NCBI RefSeq assembly: GCF_902499175.1
Contig: NZ_CABVQC010000041.1
Coordinates: 1-64,000, forward strand
Direction: 5' to 3'
Length of the DNA stretch: 64,000 bases
Source: Burkholderia aenigmatica
Lineage (GTDB): Bacteria; Pseudomonadota; Gammaproteobacteria; Burkholderiales; Burkholderiaceae
How positions within the stretch are numbered: position 1 is the stretch's first letter; each line of letters starts with the position of its first letter. Both the position numbers and the translations under genes were made by a program. Under the pieces are notes generated by a model. That model did not search any database and was not told the origin of the DNA. It saw nothing but the letters and a program-made list of their open reading frames with translations. Below are positions 1-10,900 of this stretch, in pieces.

Positions 1-1248
<1,248 letters not shown>

Positions 1249-1431
1249 CACCACCCGCCGCGGCGTGCGTTCCGCATCGCCGCGGCGCCGGAGCGCGGCC
1301 GTATCCGGCCCGCGAGAAGCATCGCCGTGCGTTCCCCGACGGCACGGCATGCAGGCGGCTCGAATCGATTCCGTCGCCGCATTTTTAATTAGTTATACGT
1401 ATTACAGAACTCAACAAAACGGAGACAGACG

Positions 1432-2502
1432 ATGAACGGAAGGACACGGATGATTTGCGCGGCACTGCTGGGCGCAGCGGCAAGCACGAGCAGCTTCGCT
1501 CAGAGCAGCATCACGCTGTACGGCGACCTCGACGCCGCATTGCTTTATACGAGCCGATCGCTCGACTCCGCAACCGGTGGCAACGCCGGACGCCAGTTCG
1601 CGCTGACCGACACCGGCATGACGCCGACCAATTTCGGCATGACGGGTACCGAAGATCTCGGCGGCGGGTTGCATGCGAGATTCAAGCTGGAAAGCGGCTT
1701 CAACATCACGGACGGCGCGTTCGGCCATTCGAACGGCAACTTCTTCGGCCGCCAGGCGTGGGTCGGAATCGACGGCGGATTCGGCGAGACGAAGGTCGGC
1801 CTGCAGTTCTCGCCATTCGTGCTCGCGGTACTCGGATCGGATCCCCGCAATATCTCGCACTTCGGCGCCGCGCTGATCCCTTACGTCGACAACGTGCTCG
1901 TCACGGGCCTCTTTAACCCGAATGCGATTTCGTACACGAGCCCGACGATCGCCGGGCTGACAGGCAGCGCGATGTTCGGATTCGGCGGAAAGGCCGGCGA
2001 TTTCCAGGCGGGACGCCAGTATTCCGGCAGCCTCACCTATACGAATGGCGCATTCATGCTCAACGCGGCACTCTACGACGGCAACGGCGGCACGTCGCCG
2101 ACGCCGGTTCCGAGCACGGTCGCATTCGTCGGCCGCACGATCGGCGCCGCCTACACATTCGGGCCCGTGACCGGCAAGGCGTCGTTCACGAGCTACAAGG
2201 TCGCCGGCTCGTTCAGCAACAACGTGTATAGCGCCGGTCTCGACTATCGCGTCACGCCGGCCCTCGACCTGAACACCGGCGCGTGGTACACGACCGACCG
2301 CAACGATTCGCACAATCATTCGCTGCTTGCCGCGATCGGCGCCGACTACAGCCTGTCGAAGCGAACCGGCCTGTATGCGCAGGTCGGCGTCGTCAACAAC
2401 CACGGCGCGATGGATACGGGCCTCGGCATAACGGGCGGCGCGCTGTTCGGATTGCCGGGCACGACGGTCGGTGTCAATGCCGGCATCCACCACGTATTCT
2501 GA
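1432..2502 (+). CDS. Gram-negative porin (outer-membrane general porin)
   Basis: 356-aa trimeric beta-barrel porin of the OmpC-like family common in Burkholderia. There is a signal peptide of about 23 residues ending SSFA before QSSITLYGDLDAAL, the usual mature start (SSVTLYG-type). The chain ends in a C-terminal aromatic (HHVF), the outer-membrane insertion signal. Alternating polar and apolar strands with aromatic girdles run throughout. The ATG at 1432 follows GGAGA at 1421-1425. The leader at 1380-1420 is unusually AT-rich (contains TTATAC at 1393) and probably holds the promoter. The substrate cannot be read from sequence. A 9-bp GC hairpin lies 10 bases after the stop. Confidence 0.93.
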   Translation: MNGRTRMICAALLGAAASTSSFAQSSITLYGDLDAALLYTSRSLDSATGGNAGRQFALTDTGMTPTNFGMTGTEDLGGGLHARFKLESGFNITDGAFGHSNGNFFGRQAWVGIDGGFGETKVGLQFSPFVLAVLGSDPRNISHFGAALIPYVDNVLVTGLFNPNAISYTSPTIAGLTGSAMFGFGGKAGDFQAGRQYSGSLTYTNGAFMLNAALYDGNGGTSPTPVPSTVAFVGRTIGAAYTFGPVTGKASFTSYKVAGSFSNNVYSAGLDYRVTPALDLNTGAWYTTDRNDSHNHSLLAAIGADYSLSKRTGLYAQVGVVNNHGAMDTGLGITGGALFGLPGTTVGVNAGIHHVF

Positions 2503-2512
2503 CGCAGCCTGC

Positions 2513-2535
2513 GGACGGCCGGCACACGGCCGTCC
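2513..2535 (+). terminator. Hairpin after the porin gene
   Basis: Perfect 9-bp stem GGACGGCCG (2513-2521) / CGGCCGTCC (2527-2535) with loop GCACA, starting 10 bases after the porin stop codon. There is no T-run after it, so it may be a stabilising 3' hairpin or a weak intrinsic terminator. Confidence 0.4.
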
Positions 2536-2706
2536 CCGCACGCCGCGAGCACGGGGAACGACGTGCTGCGCCCGGCGTCGCGCCGACCATTCAGCCTCGA
2601 TGTTTACCCGACCTCAAGTCTGCGGCCGCGCTGCCGTCAAGTCAGGAGCGCACGCCCACTATCCGCCGGGAACCGGGCGGGTGCGCCCTCAAGGAGACCC
2701 AGCAAC

Positions 2707-4113
2707 GTGAACCTTTTCGGAATCGGTCGCGGCCGCCGTTCATCACGCGCACTCGTCGGCGACATCGCCGAGCAGGCCGGCAGGCTCGGCATCGAGATCT
2801 GCGATGTGTCGGGGCACGTCGAGGAAGTCGCCGCCCGCGTCGCCCGGCAGGCGGAGGTCTGCCATACGCTGCGCGAATCGGCGGCCCTTACGTTGCGCGG
2901 CAACCACCGGATCGCCGAGGCCGCGCAGCAGGTGCGCAATGTCAGCGCCAACGCATCGAGCGCGGTCCTGCAGTCGCAGCAGACGATCGAGGCATCGCTC
3001 GCGGACATTCACGTCCTCGTCGAGGGCGTCACTGCGATCGGCAGCCAGATGGGTGCGCTACGCGACGCGCTCGATCACGTGCGGGCCGTGTCCGAGGAGA
3101 TCTCCGTCATCGCTCGCCAGACCCACCTGCTCGCGCTGAACGCCGCGATCGAGGCCGCGCGCGCTGGCGAGTCGGGCCGCAGCTTCGCCGTCGTCGCAGC
3201 CGAGGTCAAGAACCTGTCCGCCAAGACCGGGCAGGCCACGGCCCAGATCGAAACGACCCTTGCCCGCCTCGCCGAGCAGACCGAGCACCTGATCGCGGAC
3301 GGAACCGACAACGCCGCGCGCGCACACCGCGTACGCGAGGGCACGCGCACGATCGGCGAAGTCGTGCACGCGACCGGGCACGCGATCACCGAGCTCGCCG
3401 GCGAAGCCGAACAGATCGCGTCGCTGACGGACGAGATCGAGACGCAGTGCCACCGCCTCGACGAACAGGTGGGCGAGATGGCGTCCGGTGTCGAAAACTC
3501 GAGCGACAACTTCTCACAGGCCAAGGATCGGCTCGGCAATCTGCTCTCCGTCTCCGAGACCCTCATCGAACTCACGGCCGCGACCGGCATCGAATCGCCC
3601 GACACGCGCCTGATCGAAACCGCACGGAACACCGCCGCCGCGATCAGCAAGCTCTTCGAGGAGGCGGTCAGCCGCGGCGACATCGCGCTCGACGCGCTCT
3701 TCGACGCGCACTACGAGCCGATTCCCGGCACCGATCCGCAGCAGTTCGTGACACGCTTCACGGCCTTCACCGATCGCGTGCTGCCGGCCATCCAGGAGCC
3801 GGTGCTCGGGTTCGACGAGCGCATCGTCTATTGCGCCAGCTTCGACAGGCAGTGCTACCTGCCTACCCACAACCGGAAATTCTCGCTGCCTCAGCGCACG
3901 GACGCCACCTGGAACGCGGCGAATTGCCGGAACCGCCGGATCTACACCGACCGGACGGCGCGCACCTCCGTGTCGCATACCAAGCCGTTCCTGTTGCAGA
4001 CCTATCGGCGCGATATGGGCAATGGTCAATTCGCGCTGATGAAGGACGTTTCCGCGCCGATCGTCGTCGGCGGACGACCATGGGGGGTCCTGAGGATCGG
4101 CTACAGCGTCTGA
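2707..4113 (+). CDS. Soluble methyl-accepting chemotaxis protein with C-terminal sensor region
   Basis: 468-aa cytoplasmic chemoreceptor-like protein with no transmembrane segment or signal peptide. The N-terminal half is a long coiled coil with the MCP hairpin-tip signature LLALNAAIEAARAGE (about residues 140-155), followed by FAVVAAEVKNLSAKT. This is the part that contacts CheA/CheW. The last 130 or so residues (from about HYEPIPGTDPQQF to GVLRIGYSV) are globular and resemble a PAS/Cache-like sensor, with several Cys and His. Usual receptors have the sensor first, so the order is inverted. The start is GTG at 2707: AAGGAG lies at 2691-2696, while in-frame codons further upstream lack a ribosome site. 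The ligand is unknown. Confidence 0.88.
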   Translation: MNLFGIGRGRRSSRALVGDIAEQAGRLGIEICDVSGHVEEVAARVARQAEVCHTLRESAALTLRGNHRIAEAAQQVRNVSANASSAVLQSQQTIEASLADIHVLVEGVTAIGSQMGALRDALDHVRAVSEEISVIARQTHLLALNAAIEAARAGESGRSFAVVAAEVKNLSAKTGQATAQIETTLARLAEQTEHLIADGTDNAARAHRVREGTRTIGEVVHATGHAITELAGEAEQIASLTDEIETQCHRLDEQVGEMASGVENSSDNFSQAKDRLGNLLSVSETLIELTAATGIESPDTRLIETARNTAAAISKLFEEAVSRGDIALDALFDAHYEPIPGTDPQQFVTRFTAFTDRVLPAIQEPVLGFDERIVYCASFDRQCYLPTHNRKFSLPQRTDATWNAANCRNRRIYTDRTARTSVSHTKPFLLQTYRRDMGNGQFALMKDVSAPIVVGGRPWGVLRIGYSV

Positions 4114-4441
4114 ACCGGCGCGGGCGGGCCGCTACTGCTCCAACCCCACCGCGAGCGGCGGCTGATCGCTACGCCCGTGATAGGGGTCGGACGCGCACGG
4201 GTGCGCGCTGCTGGTCGCGATCCAGGGGTTGAAGGGGCTGCAGGCGAAGGCGGATATGGGTGATGGAAGGCTGCCCGTGCGCCGCTGTGACCGGCATCGG
4301 GAAAGAGGACTGGAGATGGATGCGGGGATTTCCGTGGAGGTCGCCTGACGCCCCGAAGCAGTCCACCGGCTTCACCGGCAACGGCAACTCGCCACGAGGT
4401 CGTCAGGCAGGTACGCCTGCCCTGCTGCCGCCAGCAAGCAA
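4114..4441. other. Gene-free stretch holding a pbpC 3'-end remnant
   Basis: No convincing gene here; the overlapping short frames on both strands lack ribosome sites and recognisable composition. The only interpretable content is the pbpC-like fragment at 4132-4179, listed separately. Confidence 0.6.
4132..4179 (-). pseudogene. Remnant of the 3' end of a pbpC gene
   Basis: Read on the minus strand this encodes HGRSDQPPLAVGLEQ-stop. The intact pbpC at 5512-5559 ends HGRSDQRPLAVGLEQ-stop: 15 of 16 codons including the stop keep their meaning and 43 of 48 bases match. Four of the five base differences are synonymous, so the copy comes from a real, independently diverged pbpC allele. Weaker similarity (GTGCGCGT block, with a 1-base shift) continues to about 4204, then stops. 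Nothing else of pbpC is present on this side. Confidence 0.75.
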
Positions 4442-4891
4442 TCAGGTGTCGTAGTCGCCGCTGTCCCACGGCTCGAAGAAAGCCATATAGTTTCCTGGCT
4501 CCATGATGTATAGCGCCGCGTCGTCATCTTCGTCCCTGTCGTCCGCCAAGAGTCCAAACGTGACGCCGAAACGTTCGACAGAGAAAGGGGCGATCTCGAT
4601 GCGACCGTACTGCACTTCGCCAAGCTCGGCCAGATACCGTTCGCAGCAGGCATTGCGTGCCGTCAGATCCATGGCGGCACGCGGACCAAAGGCTTCGATT
4701 CGCGCCTCCTGCAAGGTGCCTCCGGCATCAAACAGATAAAGCGCGACATATTCCGCGCCCGGTCGTTTCGAGGATTCGGGTACAAACGGCGTAGTCAAAA
4801 AGAACTGGCTGCCGTTAATCGTTCGGCCGACGTACTTCGCGTCGAACTCGTCATGATTGATTGCGATGCGTTCCGGCGGTGTGGCCGTCAT
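4442..4891 (-). CDS. Hypothetical acidic protein ending in a PGNYMAFF...SGDYDT motif
   Basis: 149-aa cytoplasmic protein with no signal peptide or membrane segment. It is acidic near the C-terminus (DDRDEDDD) and ends PGNYMAFFEPWDSGDYDT, a tail I associate with a family of uncharacterised single-domain proteins. I cannot assign a function. The ATG at 4891 is preferred over upstream in-frame starts because AGGAA lies about 10 bases before it and the sequence before it looks non-coding. It is followed upstream by the DUF6881 gene in the same orientation. Both lie between the pbpC remnant and intact pbpC, which suggests cargo. Size, acidity and orphan status resemble immunity proteins of toxin systems; that is inference only. 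Confidence 0.75.
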   Translation of the reverse strand: MTATPPERIAINHDEFDAKYVGRTINGSQFFLTTPFVPESSKRPGAEYVALYLFDAGGTLQEARIEAFGPRAAMDLTARNACCERYLAELGEVQYGRIEIAPFSVERFGVTFGLLADDRDEDDDAALYIMEPGNYMAFFEPWDSGDYDT

Positions 4892-5077
4892 GATGAAAAT
4901 TCCTGTTGCGGGTGACGAATGGGGCTCGGACTGCACGATTCCACCCAACCGCATCGTGCAGACACGCTTCCGATGTTGCCGATCACGGTGGACGATGACG
5001 TTCGACGCTCTCGTTATCGATGGTCGGCGATCTACGCGCCGATGTCGAGCGACTGATTGCGGCCCAACGCCGCACAC

Positions 5078-5371
5078 TCAGTCGACGCGATCGATACGTG
5101 TCACATGGCACGACCATAGCGTTTCGAAATCTTCCAACGTGATCTCTCTTCCATCGAATTCAGGATCGGCGTTGATCTCGACCAGTGGCGGCACCGGAAC
5201 CGTTCCAAGCTCCGTTCCATGCGACGACCTCGCTTCGTCGGCAAATCCCACCCGGCCGTCGCGAAAAAATTCGAGCTTGCGCACCTCATAGCGATCCCGA
5301 TCCAGCACCGAAACGAGTCGGACCGGCTCCGCCTCGAAAACGTGCTTCCACGCGACGTCGATTGCAATCAT
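5078..5371 (-). CDS. DUF6881-like small protein
   Basis: 97-aa protein that matches what I know of the DUF6881 family: WKH near the N-terminus, RYEVRKLEFFRDG, then TELGTVPVPPLVEINADPEF and a final W-containing helix. Function is unknown. The ATG at 5371 is chosen because recognisable family sequence begins right there (MIAIDVAWKH); an in-frame start at 5434 would add 21 residues with no family character. The gene ends about 186 bases from the start of the 149-aa gene downstream, on the same strand, so co-expression is possible. No toxin gene is visible beside it. Confidence 0.75.
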   Translation of the reverse strand: MIAIDVAWKHVFEAEPVRLVSVLDRDRYEVRKLEFFRDGRVGFADEARSSHGTELGTVPVPPLVEINADPEFDGREITLEDFETLWSCHVTRIDRVD

Positions 5372-5511
5372 TTCATTTCTCGCTGCACTGTTGTCGAACG
5401 ATGGCGCCGGCCGAATGCCGACCGTCTGCCCCATGTCCGCGGAAATCCACTCCGCACAAAAGAGGTCGACGCAGTCACACGACAGCCACCCACGTGACAG
5501 GCGCGCAACCG

Positions 5512-7926
5512 CTATTGCTCCAACCCGACCGCCAGCGGCCGCTGATCGCTGCGCCCGTGATCGTCGACCACGCGCACCGTAAAACTGCCGGCCGTCCGCG
5601 GCTGCCAGAACAACGCATCGCCCGGCGCACTGCGCCCGACAAATGCATCGTTGACGAACCAGTACAGCGCATGCGCGCTCGCATCGGCCGTCGCGTTGAA
5701 CGCGATGCGCGTCTCCTCCGTACTCCTCACGCGCATCGCATACGTACTGCCGCGCAGCGGCGACGTGATGCGCGGCGGATCACCCTCGACCTGCCCCGCG
5801 TCGCGGCAGTCCGCATTCTGCGGCGGCCGCCGGCGCGGAATGCCGGCCTGCGCGAACACCTGCTGCAGATCCGACGGCCAGAACTCGAAGATCTCCGTAT
5901 GCGTGCGCTTGCCGTCGTACGGCGGACACGCGGCCTTCCCCGTCGCATCGTCGATCACGACCGGCCGGTGCACGGTGCTCACGCGAATCGGCGACGTGCC
6001 CGGAATGAACCACGTCCAGCCCTGTTGCGGACACCACTCGTTCGGCAAATCGCCGCTCGCGAGGCAGATCCGCACGCGCTTCAGCTTCGGCGGCAGCGCG
6101 CGCGGCGGCTCGACGAGCGTGCGCTCGGCATTCAGCGCATCGACGACCTGGAAGAACAGCGGCGCGGCCGCATCGACGCCGACGAACGCCGTATTGGTCG
6201 AGTTGTCGAAATTGCCGACCCACACGACCAGCACGTACGGGCCAAACACACCCGCCGTCCACGCATCGCGGAACGACCACGACGTACCGGTCTTCCAGTA
6301 GACGGGCACGCTCGATGGCTGCGCGCCGCTCGTCTCGTCGGGGCGCAGGTGCTGGCGCAGCATGTCCATCGTCATGTAGCTCGCCTCGGCGCTCAACAGG
6401 CGCCGGCCGGGCAGCGCCGGTTCGTCCGCGCGCAGCCGCAGCGTCCGGAACTCGCCGCGATTCGCGAGCATCGCGTAAAGCGCCGCGAGATCCTGCATCG
6501 TCACTTCGCCGCCGCCGAGCACGAGCGCAAGCCCGTAGTGCTGCGCACTCGCGAGCCGGCGCACGCCGGCTTCCTGCAGGAACCGGTACAGGTCCGGCGA
6601 CTTGAGCTGCGACGCAACCCACACGGCCGGCACATTGCGGCTGCGGTTCAACGCATCGGTCGCGGTGATCGGCCCGAGGAAATGGCCGTCGAAATTCTCC
6701 GGCGCATACGGGCCGAACGCAGTCGGCACGTCGCGCAGCACGGTCTGCGGATGCAGCACGCCCTGGTCGAAGCCAAGTGCATAGATGAACGGCTTGAGCG
6801 TCGAGCCCGGCGAACGCCGCGCAAGCGTGCCGTTCACCTGCCCGTCGATCGTGCGGTCGAAGAAGTTCGCGGAGCCGACGAGCGCCTTCACGCCCATGTC
6901 GCGCGTATCGACGAGGATCGCCGCCGCGTTGCGCACGCCGCGCGTATCGTTGCGCGCGACATAGCGTGCGATCTGCCGTTCGAGCGTGCGCTGCAGGTCG
7001 AGATCGAGCGTCGTCACGAGCCGCGTGCCAGCGTCGTGGTCGTTCGACGCGCCGCCCGAGGTCGTGCGCCACGCGCTGCGTGCGGCGAGCGCCTGATCGA
7101 CCGCATGCGGCGCGTCGAACGGCAGCGCGGACAGCGGCCGCATCGCAAGCGGCAACGCGAACAGCGGCTTGAGCGACGCATCGCCCGGATGCTTCGTCAG
7201 CCAGCGCGCATACAACCGGTTGCGCGACGCGGCCAGCGCGCGATTGATCTCGTCCTGCCCGCCGCGCACGCGCCGCGCCGGGTCCTGCGGAATCACCGCG
7301 AGCGCGAGCGCCTCGGGCAGCGTCAGCGCATCTGGCATCCGGTCGAAATAGACGACGCTCGCGGTGCCCGCGCCTTCGACGTTGCGGCCGTACGGCGCGT
7401 CGTTCAGATACGCTTCGAGGATCTGCCGTTTCGAATAGAAAAGTTCGAGCTGCACCGCGCGTGCGACCTGCTCGAGCTTGCCGGTCGGCGTGCGCGTGTT
7501 CAGCCGCCACAGCGAGCGCGCGAGCTGCATCGTCAGCGTCGAGCCGCCCTGCGGATTGCCGCCGCGCACGTAAGTGATCCATGCGCCGCGCGCGAGCCCG
7601 TACGGGTTGAAACCGGGATGCCACCAGAACCAGCGGTCCTCATGCAGCATCACGGCTTCGACGAGCTGCGGCGACATCCGGTCGAGCGGCACCCACAGCC
7701 GGTAGCGGTCGTCCTTCGCGAGCGTCAGGCGCAGCAACCGGCCCTGCGCGTCCGTCACCGCAACCGACGACGGCTTCCAGTCGCGCAGCGGCGGATGCGG
7801 CCACATCCGGCACGCGGCCAGCGCGCCGAATACGAGCAGCGCGCCGGCGATCCAGTTCTGCCAGCGATGCAACCAGCGGCCGGCGCCGTGCAGCGCGCGC
7901 CGGAGCACCGAAACGTCGTCAGCCAC
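5512..7926 (-). CDS. pbpC: Penicillin-binding protein 1C (bifunctional peptidoglycan synthase)
   Basis: About 804 aa. N-terminal membrane anchor (WIAGALLVFGALAAC), then a GT51 glycosyltransferase domain with the catalytic-Glu motif EDRWFWWHPGFNPYG and GGSTLTMQLAR. A transpeptidase domain follows with SPGSTLKPF (nucleophile Ser/Lys), SRN and KTGTS. The chain ends in a BiPBP_C-type domain (SPLRGSTY...TRIAFNATAD...WFVND). It acts in the periplasm on the septal/lateral wall. The chosen GTG at 7926 has GAGGAG 7 bases upstream, better than the GTG at 7962. It sits directly downstream of the alpha-2-macroglobulin gene, the usual pairing in proteobacteria, where wall repair is coupled to protease trapping. 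A second copy of its last codons lies at 4132-4179. Confidence 0.95.
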   Translation of the reverse strand: MADDVSVLRRALHGAGRWLHRWQNWIAGALLVFGALAACRMWPHPPLRDWKPSSVAVTDAQGRLLRLTLAKDDRYRLWVPLDRMSPQLVEAVMLHEDRWFWWHPGFNPYGLARGAWITYVRGGNPQGGSTLTMQLARSLWRLNTRTPTGKLEQVARAVQLELFYSKRQILEAYLNDAPYGRNVEGAGTASVVYFDRMPDALTLPEALALAVIPQDPARRVRGGQDEINRALAASRNRLYARWLTKHPGDASLKPLFALPLAMRPLSALPFDAPHAVDQALAARSAWRTTSGGASNDHDAGTRLVTTLDLDLQRTLERQIARYVARNDTRGVRNAAAILVDTRDMGVKALVGSANFFDRTIDGQVNGTLARRSPGSTLKPFIYALGFDQGVLHPQTVLRDVPTAFGPYAPENFDGHFLGPITATDALNRSRNVPAVWVASQLKSPDLYRFLQEAGVRRLASAQHYGLALVLGGGEVTMQDLAALYAMLANRGEFRTLRLRADEPALPGRRLLSAEASYMTMDMLRQHLRPDETSGAQPSSVPVYWKTGTSWSFRDAWTAGVFGPYVLVVWVGNFDNSTNTAFVGVDAAAPLFFQVVDALNAERTLVEPPRALPPKLKRVRICLASGDLPNEWCPQQGWTWFIPGTSPIRVSTVHRPVVIDDATGKAACPPYDGKRTHTEIFEFWPSDLQQVFAQAGIPRRRPPQNADCRDAGQVEGDPPRITSPLRGSTYAMRVRSTEETRIAFNATADASAHALYWFVNDAFVGRSAPGDALFWQPRTAGSFTVRVVDDHGRSDQRPLAVGLEQ

Positions 7927-7980
7927 GCGCGGGCGCTCCTCGCCCCCGGCGCGGCAGGTCACGACGTGGCGTCCTCATCG

Positions 7981-10900
7981 TCATCGCACGCGCTCCACCG
8001 TCAGCGTCGTGCCGCCCGGCGCCTGCGCCTGCACGCGGCGGTCGTACATCGACTCGCCGTATGCCGGCGGCGCGATGAAGCGGCCCGCGTTGCTCGCCTT
8101 GATCCGGTAGACGAACTCGCGCACGTTGGTCGTCGCGGTGCCGTAGATCACCACGCGATCCTCGCGAACGTCCGCGAACTGCGGCTGCCACGTGGAACCC
8201 TTCACGCCGATCGGCGAACGCCACGGTGCATCGGCCACCGGCGCCGACGCGCCGCCATCGCCGTTGCTGTCACCGTCCTGCGTGTCGGTCACGGGCGGCG
8301 GCGCGATCACCGGATCGAAGCCGCCCGGCAGCAGGTCGACGATCGCAACGTTGCCGACGTTCGCCGAGCCCGTCGCACGGATCTTCAGGTGCACGTCGAT
8401 CTCCTGGCCGAGCGTGATCTTGTCGAGCGGCTTGCCGTCCGTGCCGGTGTAGTCGCGCACGATCTCCAGCCCGTTCTTGATCGCCTTCGTCGACGTGCCG
8501 CGATCGTAGCCCGACTGGCTCGAGACCCACCACGCGGGCAGCGTGCTGCCGTTCACGAAGTCGACACGCGACGCACCGCCCGACCACGTGCCCGAGCGCA
8601 CGAGGTTCGCCTGGATCGACGACACGTCCTTCGGCGCGGCGCCCGCACGCACCTCGTCGATCGCGAGCTGGTCGAGCTGGCCCGCACTCGACGCCGCATA
8701 CGCATCGAGCGCGAGGATCGTCATCGCCGACGACAGCGTGTTGTAGCGGTTGTCGACGAGCGGCGCGGCGAGGTTGTCCATCGCGCGCGGCGACAGCTTG
8801 CGCACGCGCTCCGGGAAGTGCTTCGCGATCAGGTACAGCACGCTCGCGTCGCGCGTCAGCGGATCGAGGTAGTAGCCGGTCACGTAACCGCCGTCGGACG
8901 CGCGCTTGCGCTCGAGCAGCGCCTGCGGGCCGGCGATCAGTGCCGCCGCTTCCTTGTCCTGCTTCAGCAACTGATACGACGCGGCGAGCCACGCGGCCGC
9001 GAGATCGTTCTTCCAGTCGTTCGGATACGCATCCTGCAGCCGCTTCTGCACGGCCGCGAGGCTGTTGGTCGTCACGTTGCCCTGGCGCGTCAGCAGATAC
9101 ACCGCGTACGCGCGCTGCCGCAGCAGGTCGAGCGAGCCGAGCGAATCGTTCGCCGCGAGCTTCTGCAGATACTGGTTGCCCGCGTCGAGCATGTCCTTCG
9201 GCACCGCGATCCCGCGCTCGCGCGCGTCGAGCAGCACGTGCATCGCGTACGCGGACACGAACGGATCGGCATCGGGCGTCGCGCTCCACAGGCCGAACCC
9301 GCCCTGCGCGTTCTGCCGGCTGCGCAGCACGCCGAGGAACTGCGTAATCGCCGCTGCGTTCGTCGCGTCGGCACCCGGGTCGGTCGCATGCATCGCGCTC
9401 GTCAGCGCGCGCACCGACAGCCACTTCGCCGCGAACACGCGCGGCACGGCCGCGCTCACCATCTGCTCGCTGCAGTAGTGCTCGAAGTTGACGAGATACG
9501 ACGACAGCCCTTCGGACAGCACGAGCGGCGCGGTCGAGATGCTCGCGTCGCGCGACGCATACGCGTCGTACATCGACCTCAGGTTCGGCACGTTCGCCTT
9601 CTTGCCCGGATCGAGCCGCGCGATATCGAGCTGCGTGCGGAACGCGGCGGCCGGGCGCACCGACACGTCGACGCGCTGCTGCGCACCCTTCGCGCCGTAG
9701 CGCGCGCCGAACGACAGCGCGCCCGAGCCGAGCGTGTCAGTCGCCTTCACGCGGAACATCGCGACGCCCTCGTGCTGCGGCGCGAGCGCGACGTTCTGCG
9801 TGGCCGGCCCGATCACCTGCAGCTGCGGGCCCGTCTTCAGCGTAACCGCGACCGGCACCGGCTGGTTGCCGACCCCCGTCAGGTTGTTCGCGACACCAAC
9901 ACTGACGTCGGCTTCGTCGCCCGGTGCGAGCGTCGTCGGCACGTTCGGCGACAGCACGAAATCGCCGCGCACGGTCGTCGCGCCTTCGAATGTGCCGACC
10001 AGGTCCGGCGACACCGACACGGCCATCACGCGCAGCTTGCCGTTGAAATAGTCGGGCACCGTGTAGCTCAGGCGCGTGTCGCCGTTCACGTCGACGATCC
10101 CCGACCAATAGACGACCGGCTTGTCGCGCTTGCGCTTGAACGGGTTCAGCTGACGGCCGATCGCATCGTCGGCGTCACCACCCGGTGCGGCCATCGCCAT
10201 CAGCTTCTCGAAGTCCGGCAGGATCAGGTCGAGGATCTGCGACGTGCCGACTTCGAGCATCCGCTTGCGGAAGAAGAACTTCAGCGGATCGCCGAGCTTG
10301 TAGCGCGCGACCTGCAGGATGCCCTCGTCGACCGCGAACACCACGACCTTCGCGGGCTTCGCCGAATGCACGGTGAAATTCACCGTCTCGCCGGGCTTCA
10401 CGAGCGCCGGCGCATCGACCGACACCGCGTTGCGGCGCGCGTCGAGGTTCACCGAAAACGGCACGACGCCGTAGCTCAGCGGGCTCATGAAGATTTCGTC
10501 GGACGACGGATCGCGGATGTATTGAACGTTGATGTAGCCGTTGCCCTCGAACCCGGCCGGCACCGTGATGTGCTGGATCGAGCTCGTCGTATCCGCATGG
10601 AACCACGCGTGCGCATACACCTTGTCGCGCTCGATCGTGATCAGGCCGCTGCCCGCGTAAGGCGCGCGGATCGCGATCTCGACCTGCTCGCCCGGCTTGA
10701 AGTCGTGCTTCGCGAGGCTCACCTGCAGCTCCGCGTTGCGGTCGAGCGAACGCGTGACGTTTGCATCGCCCGTGACCGAATACTCGATCCGGTTCACCGC
10801 GGCGCCGTCCGCGTTGCGGATCACGAGCGCGTAGCTGCCCGGCTTGTCGGTGCGCAGCGTGAAGTCGAGCCCGGCTGCCGGAATCGTCAGCGGCTTCTCG

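Noticed and set aside
2283..4232. A 649-codon plus-strand frame overlapping the porin end and the chemoreceptor
   Set aside because: Arg/Ala-rich shadow in another frame of the chemoreceptor, whose own frame has the MCP signature and a ribosome site.
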